From Vulcanimicrobiota bacterium (GTDB lineage: Bacteria > Vulcanimicrobiota > Xenobia > Xenobiales > Xenobiaceae), in assembly GCA_944322965.1 (NCBI GenBank), contig CALUQR010000004.1, positions 124,001 to 188,000 on the forward strand: DNA of 64,000 nt, read 5' to 3'. The notes below the pieces were generated by a model that made no database searches, was not told the DNA's origin, and saw only the letters and a program-made list of their open reading frames with translations. A program made the position numbers and the translations under genes. Position 1 is the first letter of the stretch; the number at the start of each line of letters is the position of its first letter. Positions 18,701 to 25,400 of the stretch are shown here, piece by piece.

Positions 18701-18821
18701 CCTCAGCCAGGAGGAGGGGCTCTACCACCTGCGCTTAGCCCAACCCCTCTTGATCCACTTAAACGGCCATTGCGGGCGGGGGGTAGTTTTAAAGCCTCGG
18801 AATGCGGCGGGCAATATTTAG
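15792..18821 (+). CDS. Response-regulator-like / PEP-pyruvate-binding domain protein
   Basis: A 1009-residue protein. The first ~370 residues hold two receiver-like segments (VLFVSSEYDAF ... VDLVVFVV; ILLASTYEEAQ ... WALVSDVRF) that look degenerate. A PPDK_N-type ATP-grasp domain follows at about 415-830, with GGGSIGGKGRSIAFLN and IAVRSSSLLEDSQNQSCAGIY. The phospho-His swivel and PEP-binding barrel of true PEP synthase are absent, so catalysis of pyruvate/PEP conversion is unlikely. The C-terminus has LLIGPGRWGSQDPHLGIPV. Proteins of this layout occur in Bacteroidetes and related phyla; their role is not established. It starts with GTG just after the GDH-like gene and is probably translationally coupled. 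Its end overlaps rodA by 33 bp tail to tail. Confidence 0.75.
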   Translation: MTVHSLHKFYELSPYRVREVLFVSSEYDAFVLETEGQMAERLFFKYSEFYMVGAPRISHATNVEEALEILALHRVDLVVFVVRQGELVTPALGAKLRRLYPSLPLVLLLLDVAHWRRSQIQLLSSYWSGIFLWTGELNLIVAMFNYVEDRLNVDSDTTRTGVQVIISVEDTVADYSVFLPQLYAELMEQSRLLSGEGVNFAQRMLRMLARPKILLASTYEEAQALFNKYRPYVWALVSDVRFNCANRSDPQAGFKLAEYCTKAKPELAVLLQSTDPSNGPKAQALGWHFAEKRPEVLRPALHNFLEESLGFGDFVFRLPDRREVARAKDTFEFEKLLKVVDIRSIYYHAANCNFSVWLRARHYFTLAEAIEKVRVEDYAHPEELRGALLAIIERNSQAEYQGKVADFSLRSSGQTQHNFFRIGGGSIGGKGRSIAFLNSRLAREDFLPSHPGLEVAIPKTVILGVDVYDRFMELNHFQRRTHFQMEDEAYLRQLYTQAQLPREILPELRAAAQLLQGPIAVRSSSLLEDSQNQSCAGIYATYVVPEMDSRSERRFELLCQAIKLVYMSAVSTKARLYFSHNRSLGEEEKMAVILQEVVGRQHGAYFYPHIAGVAMSINYYPLGPQKTTDGMVAMALGLGRTVAGGGRCLRFSPKWPQILPHLYFQERYLDSSQRQFYALTLGQSTPQNPSALVQLDLEEAERAGVLEHLASVWSPESGSWRDSLQYPGPRALTFNNLLRWGEIPLAATLNQLLERCQTAVGCPVELEFAIDWIPPGSADPAHPPTLYLLQIRPMSGVANGEMVHACGYPPEEIAISGDSLGHGIYEEVCDILYVADENLIGRQTRALAARIAKLNQQLMREGRPYLLIGPGRWGSQDPHLGIPVQTGHILGARLIVELPYGERFVEPSLGSHFFHELAAMRIGYLTLGSTPTLEDFEARSGPCIEDHQTTCAQRLSPDLIDRQWLESLPALSQEEGLYHLRLAQPLLIHLNGHCGRGVVLKPRNAAGNI

Positions 18822-19880
18822 TAAGATCCCTAAAGCGGCAAAGTTGACGACTAAGGAGGTCCCGCCGTAGCTAATAAAGGGTAAGGGGATGCCGACTACC
18901 GGCAAGAGGCCGCTAGTCATGCCGATATTGACCCCGGCGTGGATGGCCAGGAGCGTCCCCACCCCCAGCGCTAAGTAGGCGTCATAAGTATTGTCGGCCC
19001 GCCAGGCTAAGGTAAAGGCCCGGGCGATGAGACCCATTAAGAGGAGGAGCAGGCAGATAAAGCCTATAAAGCCCATCTCTTCCCCCAAAACGGTAAAGAT
19101 AAAGTCCGTATGGTGTTCGGGCACAAAGTCGAGGCGATTTTGCGTCCCCAAGCGCCACCCTTGACCCCACAGTCCGCCCGCTCCGATGGCGATCTTCGAC
19201 TGGATAATATTCCAACCCGCCCCCGTAGGATCGCTCTCCGGGGCTAAAAAGACCATAATGCGCTGGCGCTGGTAGTCGTGGAGCCCCCAAGGTAAGAGGG
19301 CTAAGGCCCCTCCGATGAGGCAGGCGAACCAGCGCCAATTGAAGCCCGCGCACCACATCATAGCCGTCCCCACCCCGGCAAAGACGATGGCCGTGCCCAG
19401 ATCGGGCTGCAACATAATGAGCAAAGTGGGAACCCCTAAGAGCAGGTAGAGGAGCGAGAAATTATGGAACGTGGGTTTTATCCCTTGGGAGGAGCCCTCT
19501 ACCCCTCCCGTCAATTGACGAGCCATCCAAAAGACTAAGAGTAGCTTAGCGATCTCTGAGGGTTGGAAGCTAATTCCCCCGCCCAGCTCGATCCAGCGCT
19601 TGGCCCCATTGACCGTCACCCCAAAGAGGGCCACGCTCCCCAATAGAGCCAGTAAGAGGAAATAGAGCCAACCGCTATGGCGGAAGAAGACCAGCAGGTC
19701 GAGGCGGCTCACTAAGAGCATAACCCCCACCCCCACCAGCATACTGATCATTTGCCGCCAAGTCTCGGCGCTAATCCCCTGCGTAGCGGTGGCGCTATCG
19801 ATATTGACTAGGCCCAAGATACAGAGAGCCAGCGCACAGACTAAGAGGGGCCAATCCCAGTAAGCGGGGGAGCGGATCAA
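18789..19880 (-). CDS. rodA: Rod-shape-determining glycosyltransferase RodA
   Basis: A 363-residue SEDS-family membrane protein that polymerises glycan strands during cell elongation with a partner PBP2. About ten transmembrane segments are seen. Family motifs include GAKRWIELGGGISFQPSEIAKL, MLQPDLGTAIVF, GLWGQGWRLGTQNRLDFVPE and PLPFISYGGTSLV. RodA rather than FtsW is suggested by length and the RLDFVPEHHTDFIF segment. The start is a TTG five bases after the upstream dcd stop, so it sits in one operon with dcd and the MinC/MinD-like gene. No mreB or pbp2 is in the window. Confidence 0.9.
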   Translation of the reverse strand: MIRSPAYWDWPLLVCALALCILGLVNIDSATATQGISAETWRQMISMLVGVGVMLLVSRLDLLVFFRHSGWLYFLLLALLGSVALFGVTVNGAKRWIELGGGISFQPSEIAKLLLVFWMARQLTGGVEGSSQGIKPTFHNFSLLYLLLGVPTLLIMLQPDLGTAIVFAGVGTAMMWCAGFNWRWFACLIGGALALLPWGLHDYQRQRIMVFLAPESDPTGAGWNIIQSKIAIGAGGLWGQGWRLGTQNRLDFVPEHHTDFIFTVLGEEMGFIGFICLLLLLMGLIARAFTLAWRADNTYDAYLALGVGTLLAIHAGVNIGMTSGLLPVVGIPLPFISYGGTSLVVNFAALGILLNIARRIPRL

Positions 19881-19885
19881 GGGCC

Positions 19886-20977
19886 TTAGAGTTGGAAGTG
19901 GCGACCCAGCTGGGGTCCCCGCTGCCCTTGGTAGTGAGAATTTAACTGGACGCCATACAACTTTTCGGGCATCTTCAAGAGGTGCTCGAAATCCATCTTA
20001 CAGATAGGCTGGGCGTGGCGGAAGAGCACATCTTCGTGGGCGTCGACCTCTAAGACGGCCGGCGTACCGCGCAACTCGCCCTGCGTACCGTAACCGAAGC
20101 CGGGATCGAAGAAACCGGCGTAGTGGGAGCGGTACTCTCCCGAATGGATGTCGTAAGCTACCATCTCCACCGCAAAACCGGGGGGTACGCGCAGATACTC
20201 GCGGGTAGAGAGGATGTAGAACTCGCCCTTTTTGAGCAAGACCTCCCCCTCCTGGGCTTGGATAGGCTCAAAGTAGTCGCGGCCGGGTTGGGGGGTAGGA
20301 TCGGTCAGATCGACGGGCACCGGGCAGGGGATAGCCCGGTAACCTACGACCTCTTGGCAGAGATCGACGGTCAAGAGTAAGCCATTCTCAATGAGGGCCT
20401 CCAGCCGCTGCCCTTGGGCGTCAAAGACTAAGCCGCTCTCTTGGTGGAGCATCTCCAACTCAAAGTCGAGCAGGTGGTTATCGCCGCAGAGGAAGCGAGC
20501 CTGGTTGAGGGTATTGCCCGCCCGGACTTTGAGGGGCCAAGAGCGGGGGGTAATCATGACGTAGATCTTACCCTGGTAGCCCGCGGGGATCTTGTCGAAG
20601 CGCGGCGCCCCGTCCGCCAAGACGCGCGTCCAGACGTTCATGCGCCCCGTAGTGCTCTTATTATTGGCGTAGGCGTGGATCTCTGAGGGCAGATGGAAGC
20701 GCTCCTCCACCTCCACTACGTAAGTTCCGCCCTGTTGCAAAACGACGGGCTGACTGAAATCTAAACTCTCTAAGGCGTGATTTAAGAGGAGCTCTGAGAT
20801 GGGCTCCCCCTGGCGGGGCAAGAAGGTAGCCCCCACTCGCCAACCCCTATTCCCTAAGCGCAGGTCGAGGCTGGCCGGTTGGATATTGGCGGATGGGATA
20901 GGCTGGAGGCTATAGATGCGCTCCTGGGCGATGAGATCTTCAATTATTTGGGAGGGCAGAGCTCCGCTCTGACGCAT
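19886..20977 (-). CDS. dcd: dCTP deaminase, double-domain form
   Basis: A 363-residue protein, twice the length of E. coli Dcd, made of two dUTPase/Dcd-fold halves. The N-terminal half has NIQPASLDLRLG and IHAYANNKSTTGRMNVWTR. The C-terminal half has VEMVAYDIHSGEYRSHYAGFFDPGFG and EVDAHEDVLFRHAQPICKM. This tandem layout is known mainly from alphaproteobacterial 2'-deoxycytidine-5'-triphosphate deaminases, which make dUTP for thymidylate synthesis. GAGGT lies about 8 nt before the ATG. It is sandwiched between a MinC/MinD-like gene and rodA. Confidence 0.88.
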   Translation of the reverse strand: MRQSGALPSQIIEDLIAQERIYSLQPIPSANIQPASLDLRLGNRGWRVGATFLPRQGEPISELLLNHALESLDFSQPVVLQQGGTYVVEVEERFHLPSEIHAYANNKSTTGRMNVWTRVLADGAPRFDKIPAGYQGKIYVMITPRSWPLKVRAGNTLNQARFLCGDNHLLDFELEMLHQESGLVFDAQGQRLEALIENGLLLTVDLCQEVVGYRAIPCPVPVDLTDPTPQPGRDYFEPIQAQEGEVLLKKGEFYILSTREYLRVPPGFAVEMVAYDIHSGEYRSHYAGFFDPGFGYGTQGELRGTPAVLEVDAHEDVLFRHAQPICKMDFEHLLKMPEKLYGVQLNSHYQGQRGPQLGRHFQL

Positions 20978-21016
20978 GGGATATACCTCACTCTTCTCTT
21001 TCTGGGCTGCCGCCGC

Positions 21017-22414
21017 TCACTTGGCCCCTAAGACTTTACCTAACTTACTGAGCCAGGTTCCATGGGTGGGGGCGGGCTGGAGGGGCGTCCCTTGGGGATC
21101 GATTAGGCGCTGAGCCGCTTCGGTAAAGGCCCTAGCCCACTCCCCTTCTCCCTCTAATTCTGGGAGAGGCGCCCCGGCCTCCAGCTGCGGCAAGACCCCC
21201 AAAAGCTGCCCGCCCCACTGGCGACTCTGCTCTTCCAACTGGGCCAGCTCCGCCTTAGCTTCGGCGGGAAAGAGGTTACCCAATAAGAGCAACTTACTAG
21301 TCTCTTGGCTCAAGAAGCGGCCCAAGCGCTGCAGGGAGCGCTTCCCCGTAGGCTGAGGGGTAGCTAGAAGCAAACTCTCCCCGCGCGGGATCCACCACGG
21401 CCCCTCCTTCTCTACTCGCAAGCCGGGATAGTCTAGCAAGACGAAATCGAACTCCCGCTGTAAATCTTGGCAGAGTTTAGCTAAGGCGCTGGCCCCAGGG
21501 TCGCGCCCAAAAGTGGGGGCGGCGGGCAAGAGGAAGAGGCGCTCAAAGCGGCGATCCTTAGTTAAGACTTGGCGCAGATGGCGGCGCGAACCGTTGACGA
21601 GATCTACTACCCCCGGCCCCTGAGGGGTTTCTAAGCCTAAGAGGAGATCTAAATTTCCTAAGCTCCCTCCCCCATCTACTAAGACTACGGAATGATGGAG
21701 GCGCGCTAAGGCCGCTCCCAAGTGGGCGGTACAAGTGCTGAGCCCCTGGCCGCCCCGGGCGGAGGTCAAGATAATGACCCTCCCCAAACGGGCTGCGGTC
21801 TGGGCTGGAATCTGGCCGCCCTCCCCTTTAACCTCTTCCTCGGGAGGCGCATCTTTAGGGAGACTGGGAGCTAAGGTCCTCTTCTTAGCGGGCGGCGGGG
21901 GCGCAGGCTCCTCTAGGGCGGGCGCCGGGCGCGCGGGAGCGGCGGTAGAGGGGGTCAAGGCGGAATCTAAGCGAGCGGCGATCTCCTGGGACTCGGACTT
22001 ATTGGCCCCCGGCCGGCCCTCCAAGACGACCTCTATAGAGCGCTCCACTTCGGGGGCGGGGATAGCTTCGGCTGAGGAGCGGCTGCGTTTAGAGCGCCCC
22101 CCGCGATACTTAGCTAAGCCTACCCGACCGATGACGGCCGGATAGCCCAACTCGGCCGCCGAGCGGTTACTAATGAGGGAAGTACTGATGACCCCCAAAA
22201 GGCGCACGCCTACCTTTTGGAAGAGGGCTTGGATGGCGCGCATCTGTTCCACATTGACTTCGCGCCAGCCCAAATTGATAGCTGCGACCCCCAAGCTCTT
22301 GGCGTGGAGCTCTAGAGCCTGCTCTAGGGCCCAAAGCACCTCTTCGAAACTGACCCCACCATCTAAGACGATCTGCACCCCATAGGGAGCGCGCTTAACC
22401 TTGGCGATACTCAC
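21017..22414 (-). CDS. MinC_N / degenerate MinD-like fusion protein
   Basis: A 465-residue protein I read as a fusion. Residues about 11-95 resemble the MinC N-terminal domain (VQIVLDGGVSFEEVLWALE, then VRLLGVISTSLISNRSAAELG). A Pro/Ala-rich linker (about 105-205) follows, then a MinD-like ParA ATPase fold (RVIILTS, LVDGGGSLGNLDLLLGLE, LFLLPAAPTF, FDFVLLDYPG). The deviant Walker A reads ARGGQGLST where MinD has GKGGVGKTT: both the signature and P-loop lysines are gone. Asp40 of MinD is also replaced (VDGGG for IDADI), so ATP hydrolysis is unlikely. The C-terminus WLSKLGKVLGAK could be an amphipathic membrane-targeting helix. GTG start. In an operon with dcd and rodA. Confidence 0.65.
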   Translation of the reverse strand: MSIAKVKRAPYGVQIVLDGGVSFEEVLWALEQALELHAKSLGVAAINLGWREVNVEQMRAIQALFQKVGVRLLGVISTSLISNRSAAELGYPAVIGRVGLAKYRGGRSKRSRSSAEAIPAPEVERSIEVVLEGRPGANKSESQEIAARLDSALTPSTAAPARPAPALEEPAPPPPAKKRTLAPSLPKDAPPEEEVKGEGGQIPAQTAARLGRVIILTSARGGQGLSTCTAHLGAALARLHHSVVLVDGGGSLGNLDLLLGLETPQGPGVVDLVNGSRRHLRQVLTKDRRFERLFLLPAAPTFGRDPGASALAKLCQDLQREFDFVLLDYPGLRVEKEGPWWIPRGESLLLATPQPTGKRSLQRLGRFLSQETSKLLLLGNLFPAEAKAELAQLEEQSRQWGGQLLGVLPQLEAGAPLPELEGEGEWARAFTEAAQRLIDPQGTPLQPAPTHGTWLSKLGKVLGAK

Positions 22415-22433
22415 AACCTATCCTACTTCCCCT

Positions 22434-22465
22434 TTACAAAATAAGCCCGAAGCGAAGCTCGGGCT
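22434..22465 (-). terminator. Intrinsic terminator downstream of the 97-residue gene
   Basis: Arms AGCCCGA (22444-22450) and TCGGGCT (22459-22465); on the minus strand this is followed by TATTTTGTAA. It separates the small gene from the MinC/MinD-like operon. Confidence 0.7.
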
Positions 22466-22501
22466 AAAGGGAGCGACACTCCCCCTCCAGGGTCAAAAAG
22501 C

Positions 22502-22795
22502 CTACTTGGCGGCGGCCTGACGCTTGCGGCAGTACTCTAAGTCGGTATCGATGTACTCGATGGCGGCCTCTACGACCGGCTGCGAGGTGATTCCGTTGTG
22601 GCTAATAATACCCATGGCGAAGAGGGCTGAGACATCTTGGGGCTTATCGGGATTCTCTTCGATAAAGCGTTTATAGTCGGCATACATCCCCTTGAGAATT
22701 TCGCGCTCTTCGGGGGAAGCTTTTTGCATAGCCAAGCCCAACTTATCGGCGGCCGCGCTCAATTTCACTTCGAATTCGTTATTAATACCTTCCAT
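22502..22795 (-). CDS. Small helical protein of unknown function
   Basis: A 97-residue protein starting MEGINNEFEVKLSAAADKLG. It is predicted to be helical, charged and soluble, with no recognised motif. The start at the second ATG (22795) is preferred because AGGAGG ends 7 nt before it; the ATG two codons earlier is only 1 nt from that site. It lies between truA and the MinC/MinD-like gene, and a terminator follows. Confidence 0.75.
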   Translation of the reverse strand: MEGINNEFEVKLSAAADKLGLAMQKASPEEREILKGMYADYKRFIEENPDKPQDVSALFAMGIISHNGITSQPVVEAAIEYIDTDLEYCRKRQAAAK

Positions 22796-22857
22796 CTCCA
22801 TGCCTCCTGCCAAATATTAGGGGACCAACTGGGGATCTTTTTTCTCAATCCCCGCCC

Positions 22858-23652
22858 TCAATCCTGCGCATAGCCTACCCCTTTGAAATATAGACCGGCG
22901 GGATGGGCGGGCGGAGGGGCGAAACGGGGGTTACGCTTGGCCAGGATAGCGGCCACCTCTTCCGCCTCCCACTTCCCGCTCCCCACGCGCAAGAGGGCGG
23001 CGCAGATGAGGCGCACCATGCGCCGCAAAAAGGCGCTCCCTTTGAGCTCCATAACGATCAACTCCCCAATCCCCTCAAAGGGGGGCGGCCCGCTCACCCC
23101 TTGGCGCCGCAAGCTGAGCTCCTCTAAGTGGCGCACGGTAGAACTGCCCGCCGGAACCTGGGAACTGAAAGTAGCAAAGTCATGGGTACCCAAGAGGTAG
23201 TTAGCCCCCCGCTGCATGCGCTCTAGATCGAGGGGGCGCGGGTAATAGAGGATGCGATCCCTGAAGAAGGGCTCCACGGCCGCCCCATCTTTAATGAGGT
23301 ACTGGTAGCGGCGGTAAGTAGCGCTAAAGCGGGCGTGGAAGGGCGGCTCCTCCAATTCGACCCCCAGAGCGCGCACCGAACCGGGCAATAAGGCGTTTAG
23401 AGCTTGGTAGACTACCTGCGGGGGGCGGAAATTGCTCGCTCTAAAGGAGAAGACCTGTTCTAGGGCGTGGACCCCGGCGTCGGTGCGCCCGGCCACCACG
23501 ATGGCTATCGGCTGGGCGAAGAGCTTACTCAACCGCTCTTCGAGCAGATCTTGGACGGTGGGCAGGAGGCGCTCCCGAGCCTGAGTTTGGAAACCGGCGA
23601 AGGGGGTCCCTTCGTAGGCGATACGCACCTTATAGAGTCGCTCCGTCGTCAT
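22858..23652 (-). CDS. truA: tRNA pseudouridine synthase A
   Basis: A 264-residue enzyme that converts U38-U40 in tRNA anticodon stems to pseudouridine. The catalytic Asp lies in VVAGRTDAGVHAL (about residue 57). YEGTPFAGFQ, ARFSATYRRYQYLI and AFLRRMVRLI are further family motifs, and length is normal. It sits directly after ecfT with a 1-bp gap, the order seen in many Gram-positive rplQ-ecfA-ecfA-ecfT-truA operons. Confidence 0.95.
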   Translation of the reverse strand: MTTERLYKVRIAYEGTPFAGFQTQARERLLPTVQDLLEERLSKLFAQPIAIVVAGRTDAGVHALEQVFSFRASNFRPPQVVYQALNALLPGSVRALGVELEEPPFHARFSATYRRYQYLIKDGAAVEPFFRDRILYYPRPLDLERMQRGANYLLGTHDFATFSSQVPAGSSTVRHLEELSLRRQGVSGPPPFEGIGELIVMELKGSAFLRRMVRLICAALLRVGSGKWEAEEVAAILAKRNPRFAPPPAHPAGLYFKGVGYAQD

Positions 23653-23653
23653 C

Positions 23654-24457
23654 CTAACTACCGCCTCTCCCCCAGTATAACTCTCCCCCTTTGAGGAGGA
23701 TCAAGATTAGCGCCGCCCCCACTACCGCCCCGCTATCCCGCCAGCCCCAGCGCAATTGGCGCAGGTGGGTCCGCCCTTCGCCGCCGCGGTAACAGCGGGC
23801 CTCCATGGCCCAAGCCAAATCTTCAGCGTGGCGAAAGGCGCTCACAAAGAGGGGCACCATAATGGGCAAGAGGGCCCGCGCCCGCTGCCAGAGGTTGCCC
23901 CGATCGAGAGCCGCTCCGCGCGCCAATTGGGCCTTAATAATCCGCTCCAACTCTTGGACTAGGGTGGGTACAAAGCGCAGGGCGATCGTAGAGACCATGG
24001 CCAATTCGTGGGCGGGGACACCCACTACTTTGCCGGGGCTCAAAAGGCTCTCCAGAGCGTCGCAGAGCATAATGGGCGAGGTAGTTAAGGAGAGCAGAGA
24101 GGTCAAGAGGACTAAGAGGACTAGGCGCAGGCCCATAGCTACCCCCCGCTCTACCCCTTCCCAAGTGAGTTGGAGCGGCCCCCACTCCCAGACTATCTCT
24201 CCCGGCGTCAAAAAGGCGTTGCACAGGACTGAGAAGAGGGCCAAGAGGGCGATAAAGCGCAAGCCGCGCATCATAAAGCCCAAAGGCAGGCGCGCCCCCA
24301 CCCCTAGGGCTAAGGCCCCTACCCCCAAAGTTAAGAGCAACCAGGGGTTAGAGAGGAGGAAGACGGCTACCATCGCCAAGCCGATAATCGCCAACTTGGC
24401 GCGCGGATCGAGGCGATGTAAGAAGCTCTCCCCGGGCACGTACTGGCCCAAGGTCAA
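23654..24457 (-). CDS. ecfT: ECF transporter transmembrane component EcfT
   Basis: A 267-residue membrane protein, the shared scaffold of energy-coupling-factor vitamin/metal importers. The start LGQYVPGESFLHRLDPRAKL is diagnostic, five to six hydrophobic segments follow, and the two coupling-helix Ala-Arg-Gly motifs appear as QLARGAA and AMEARCYRGG near residues 190 and 235. It would pair with the two EcfA ATPases in this window. No substrate-binding S component is present here. Confidence 0.93.
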   Translation of the reverse strand: MTLGQYVPGESFLHRLDPRAKLAIIGLAMVAVFLLSNPWLLLTLGVGALALGVGARLPLGFMMRGLRFIALLALFSVLCNAFLTPGEIVWEWGPLQLTWEGVERGVAMGLRLVLLVLLTSLLSLTTSPIMLCDALESLLSPGKVVGVPAHELAMVSTIALRFVPTLVQELERIIKAQLARGAALDRGNLWQRARALLPIMVPLFVSAFRHAEDLAWAMEARCYRGGEGRTHLRQLRWGWRDSGAVVGAALILILLKGGELYWGRGGS

Positions 24458-24470
24458 GTTGCGCAGTAAT

Positions 24471-25316
24471 TTAATGATCGGCTCCCAATTCTCGGCTGCG
24501 CTGGTAACAAGCCTGCGCCGCCCGACTGAGAGTAGCCCGCAATCCGCCCTCTTCTAAAGCGTAAAGCGCCGCGGCCGTCGTCCCGCCCGGGGTAGTCACC
24601 TGCTGGCGCAAGAGGGAGAGGGGGCTGCCGCTCTCGATAGCTAAATCTACCGCCCCTTGGCACATGTAGAGGGTCAAGCTGCGGGCCTCATCCCAAGTTA
24701 AGCCTAGGCGCACCCCCGCCTCTATGAGGGCCTCCATAAAGAGATACTGATAAGCCGGCCCCGAGCCCGAAATGGCGGTAGCTACCTCTACTAAATGGTC
24801 GGAGTTGACGTAAAGGGCGCGACCTACGCTCTCAAGTAACTTCTCTACCGCGGCTCGATCCTCTAAAGAGAGCTCCTCCCCCGTCCAGACGCTCATCCCC
24901 TTACCCACTTGGGCCGGCAGATTGGGCATCACCCTAGCTATCTGGCGGTGGGCTAAGGCCCGCTGGAGGGAGTCCGTACTCTGACCGGCGATAATACTGA
25001 TAACTACCTGCTCATCCGCTAGACGCCCCTTTAAGGTAGCGGCTACCTGGGGCCAGACGTAGGGCTTAACGGCCAAGACTACTAAGGGCGCCTCCAAAGC
25101 GGCCAGGGGATTGTCGGCTACCGTCAACCCCTTCTGGCGCCAGTATTGGGCTCTAGTAGGGTCGACCTCTACTACTAAGAGCTCTGAGGGAGCGACCTCG
25201 TCCCCCGCTAACACCCCTTCGATCAGGGCTCCCCCCATCTTACCTCCGCCAATAAAGGCCAGTTTATACTCTCTATCCTGTCTCATGGGTGGGAACTTTT
25301 GGCGCAGCTCTTCCAT
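24471..25316 (-). CDS. proC: Pyrroline-5-carboxylate reductase
   Basis: A 281-residue enzyme for the last step of proline synthesis. The N-terminal Rossmann motif is FIGGGKMGGALIEG, followed by VLAVKPYVW and MPNLPAQVGKG. The C-terminal family signature is GSGPAYQYLFMEALIEAGVR, then QVTTPGGTTAAAL. The first ATG has AGGGG directly adjacent; an ATG twelve codons later (MRQDREYKL) is an alternative start. It lies between the glycine-zipper island and ecfT, an unusual place inside an ECF operon. Confidence 0.93.
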   Translation of the reverse strand: MEELRQKFPPMRQDREYKLAFIGGGKMGGALIEGVLAGDEVAPSELLVVEVDPTRAQYWRQKGLTVADNPLAALEAPLVVLAVKPYVWPQVAATLKGRLADEQVVISIIAGQSTDSLQRALAHRQIARVMPNLPAQVGKGMSVWTGEELSLEDRAAVEKLLESVGRALYVNSDHLVEVATAISGSGPAYQYLFMEALIEAGVRLGLTWDEARSLTLYMCQGAVDLAIESGSPLSLLRQQVTTPGGTTAAALYALEEGGLRATLSRAAQACYQRSRELGADH

Positions 25317-25331
25317 CCCCTGCCAAATAGA

Positions 25332-25383
25332 GAGGGCCCCGGAAGCGAGCTTCCGGGGCCCTCGGGGCTATCTCAGTAGCCCC
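25332..25383 (-). terminator. Tandem hairpins after the RTX-like glycine-zipper gene
   Basis: A perfect 14-bp stem (GAGGGCCCCGGAAG 25332-25345; loop CGAG; complement to 25363) with a second 7-bp stem (GGGGCTA/TAGCCCC 25364-25383) immediately upstream on the minus strand. The T-tract is weak (TCTCTATTT). It lies just before proC. Confidence 0.7.
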
Positions 25384-25400
25384 TCAGTCAACCTTCTAGT

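Noticed and set aside
23805-24557. Plus-strand frame of 250 codons opposite ecfT
   Set aside because: Lys/Arg/Pro-rich shadow of the membrane-protein gene; no known domain.
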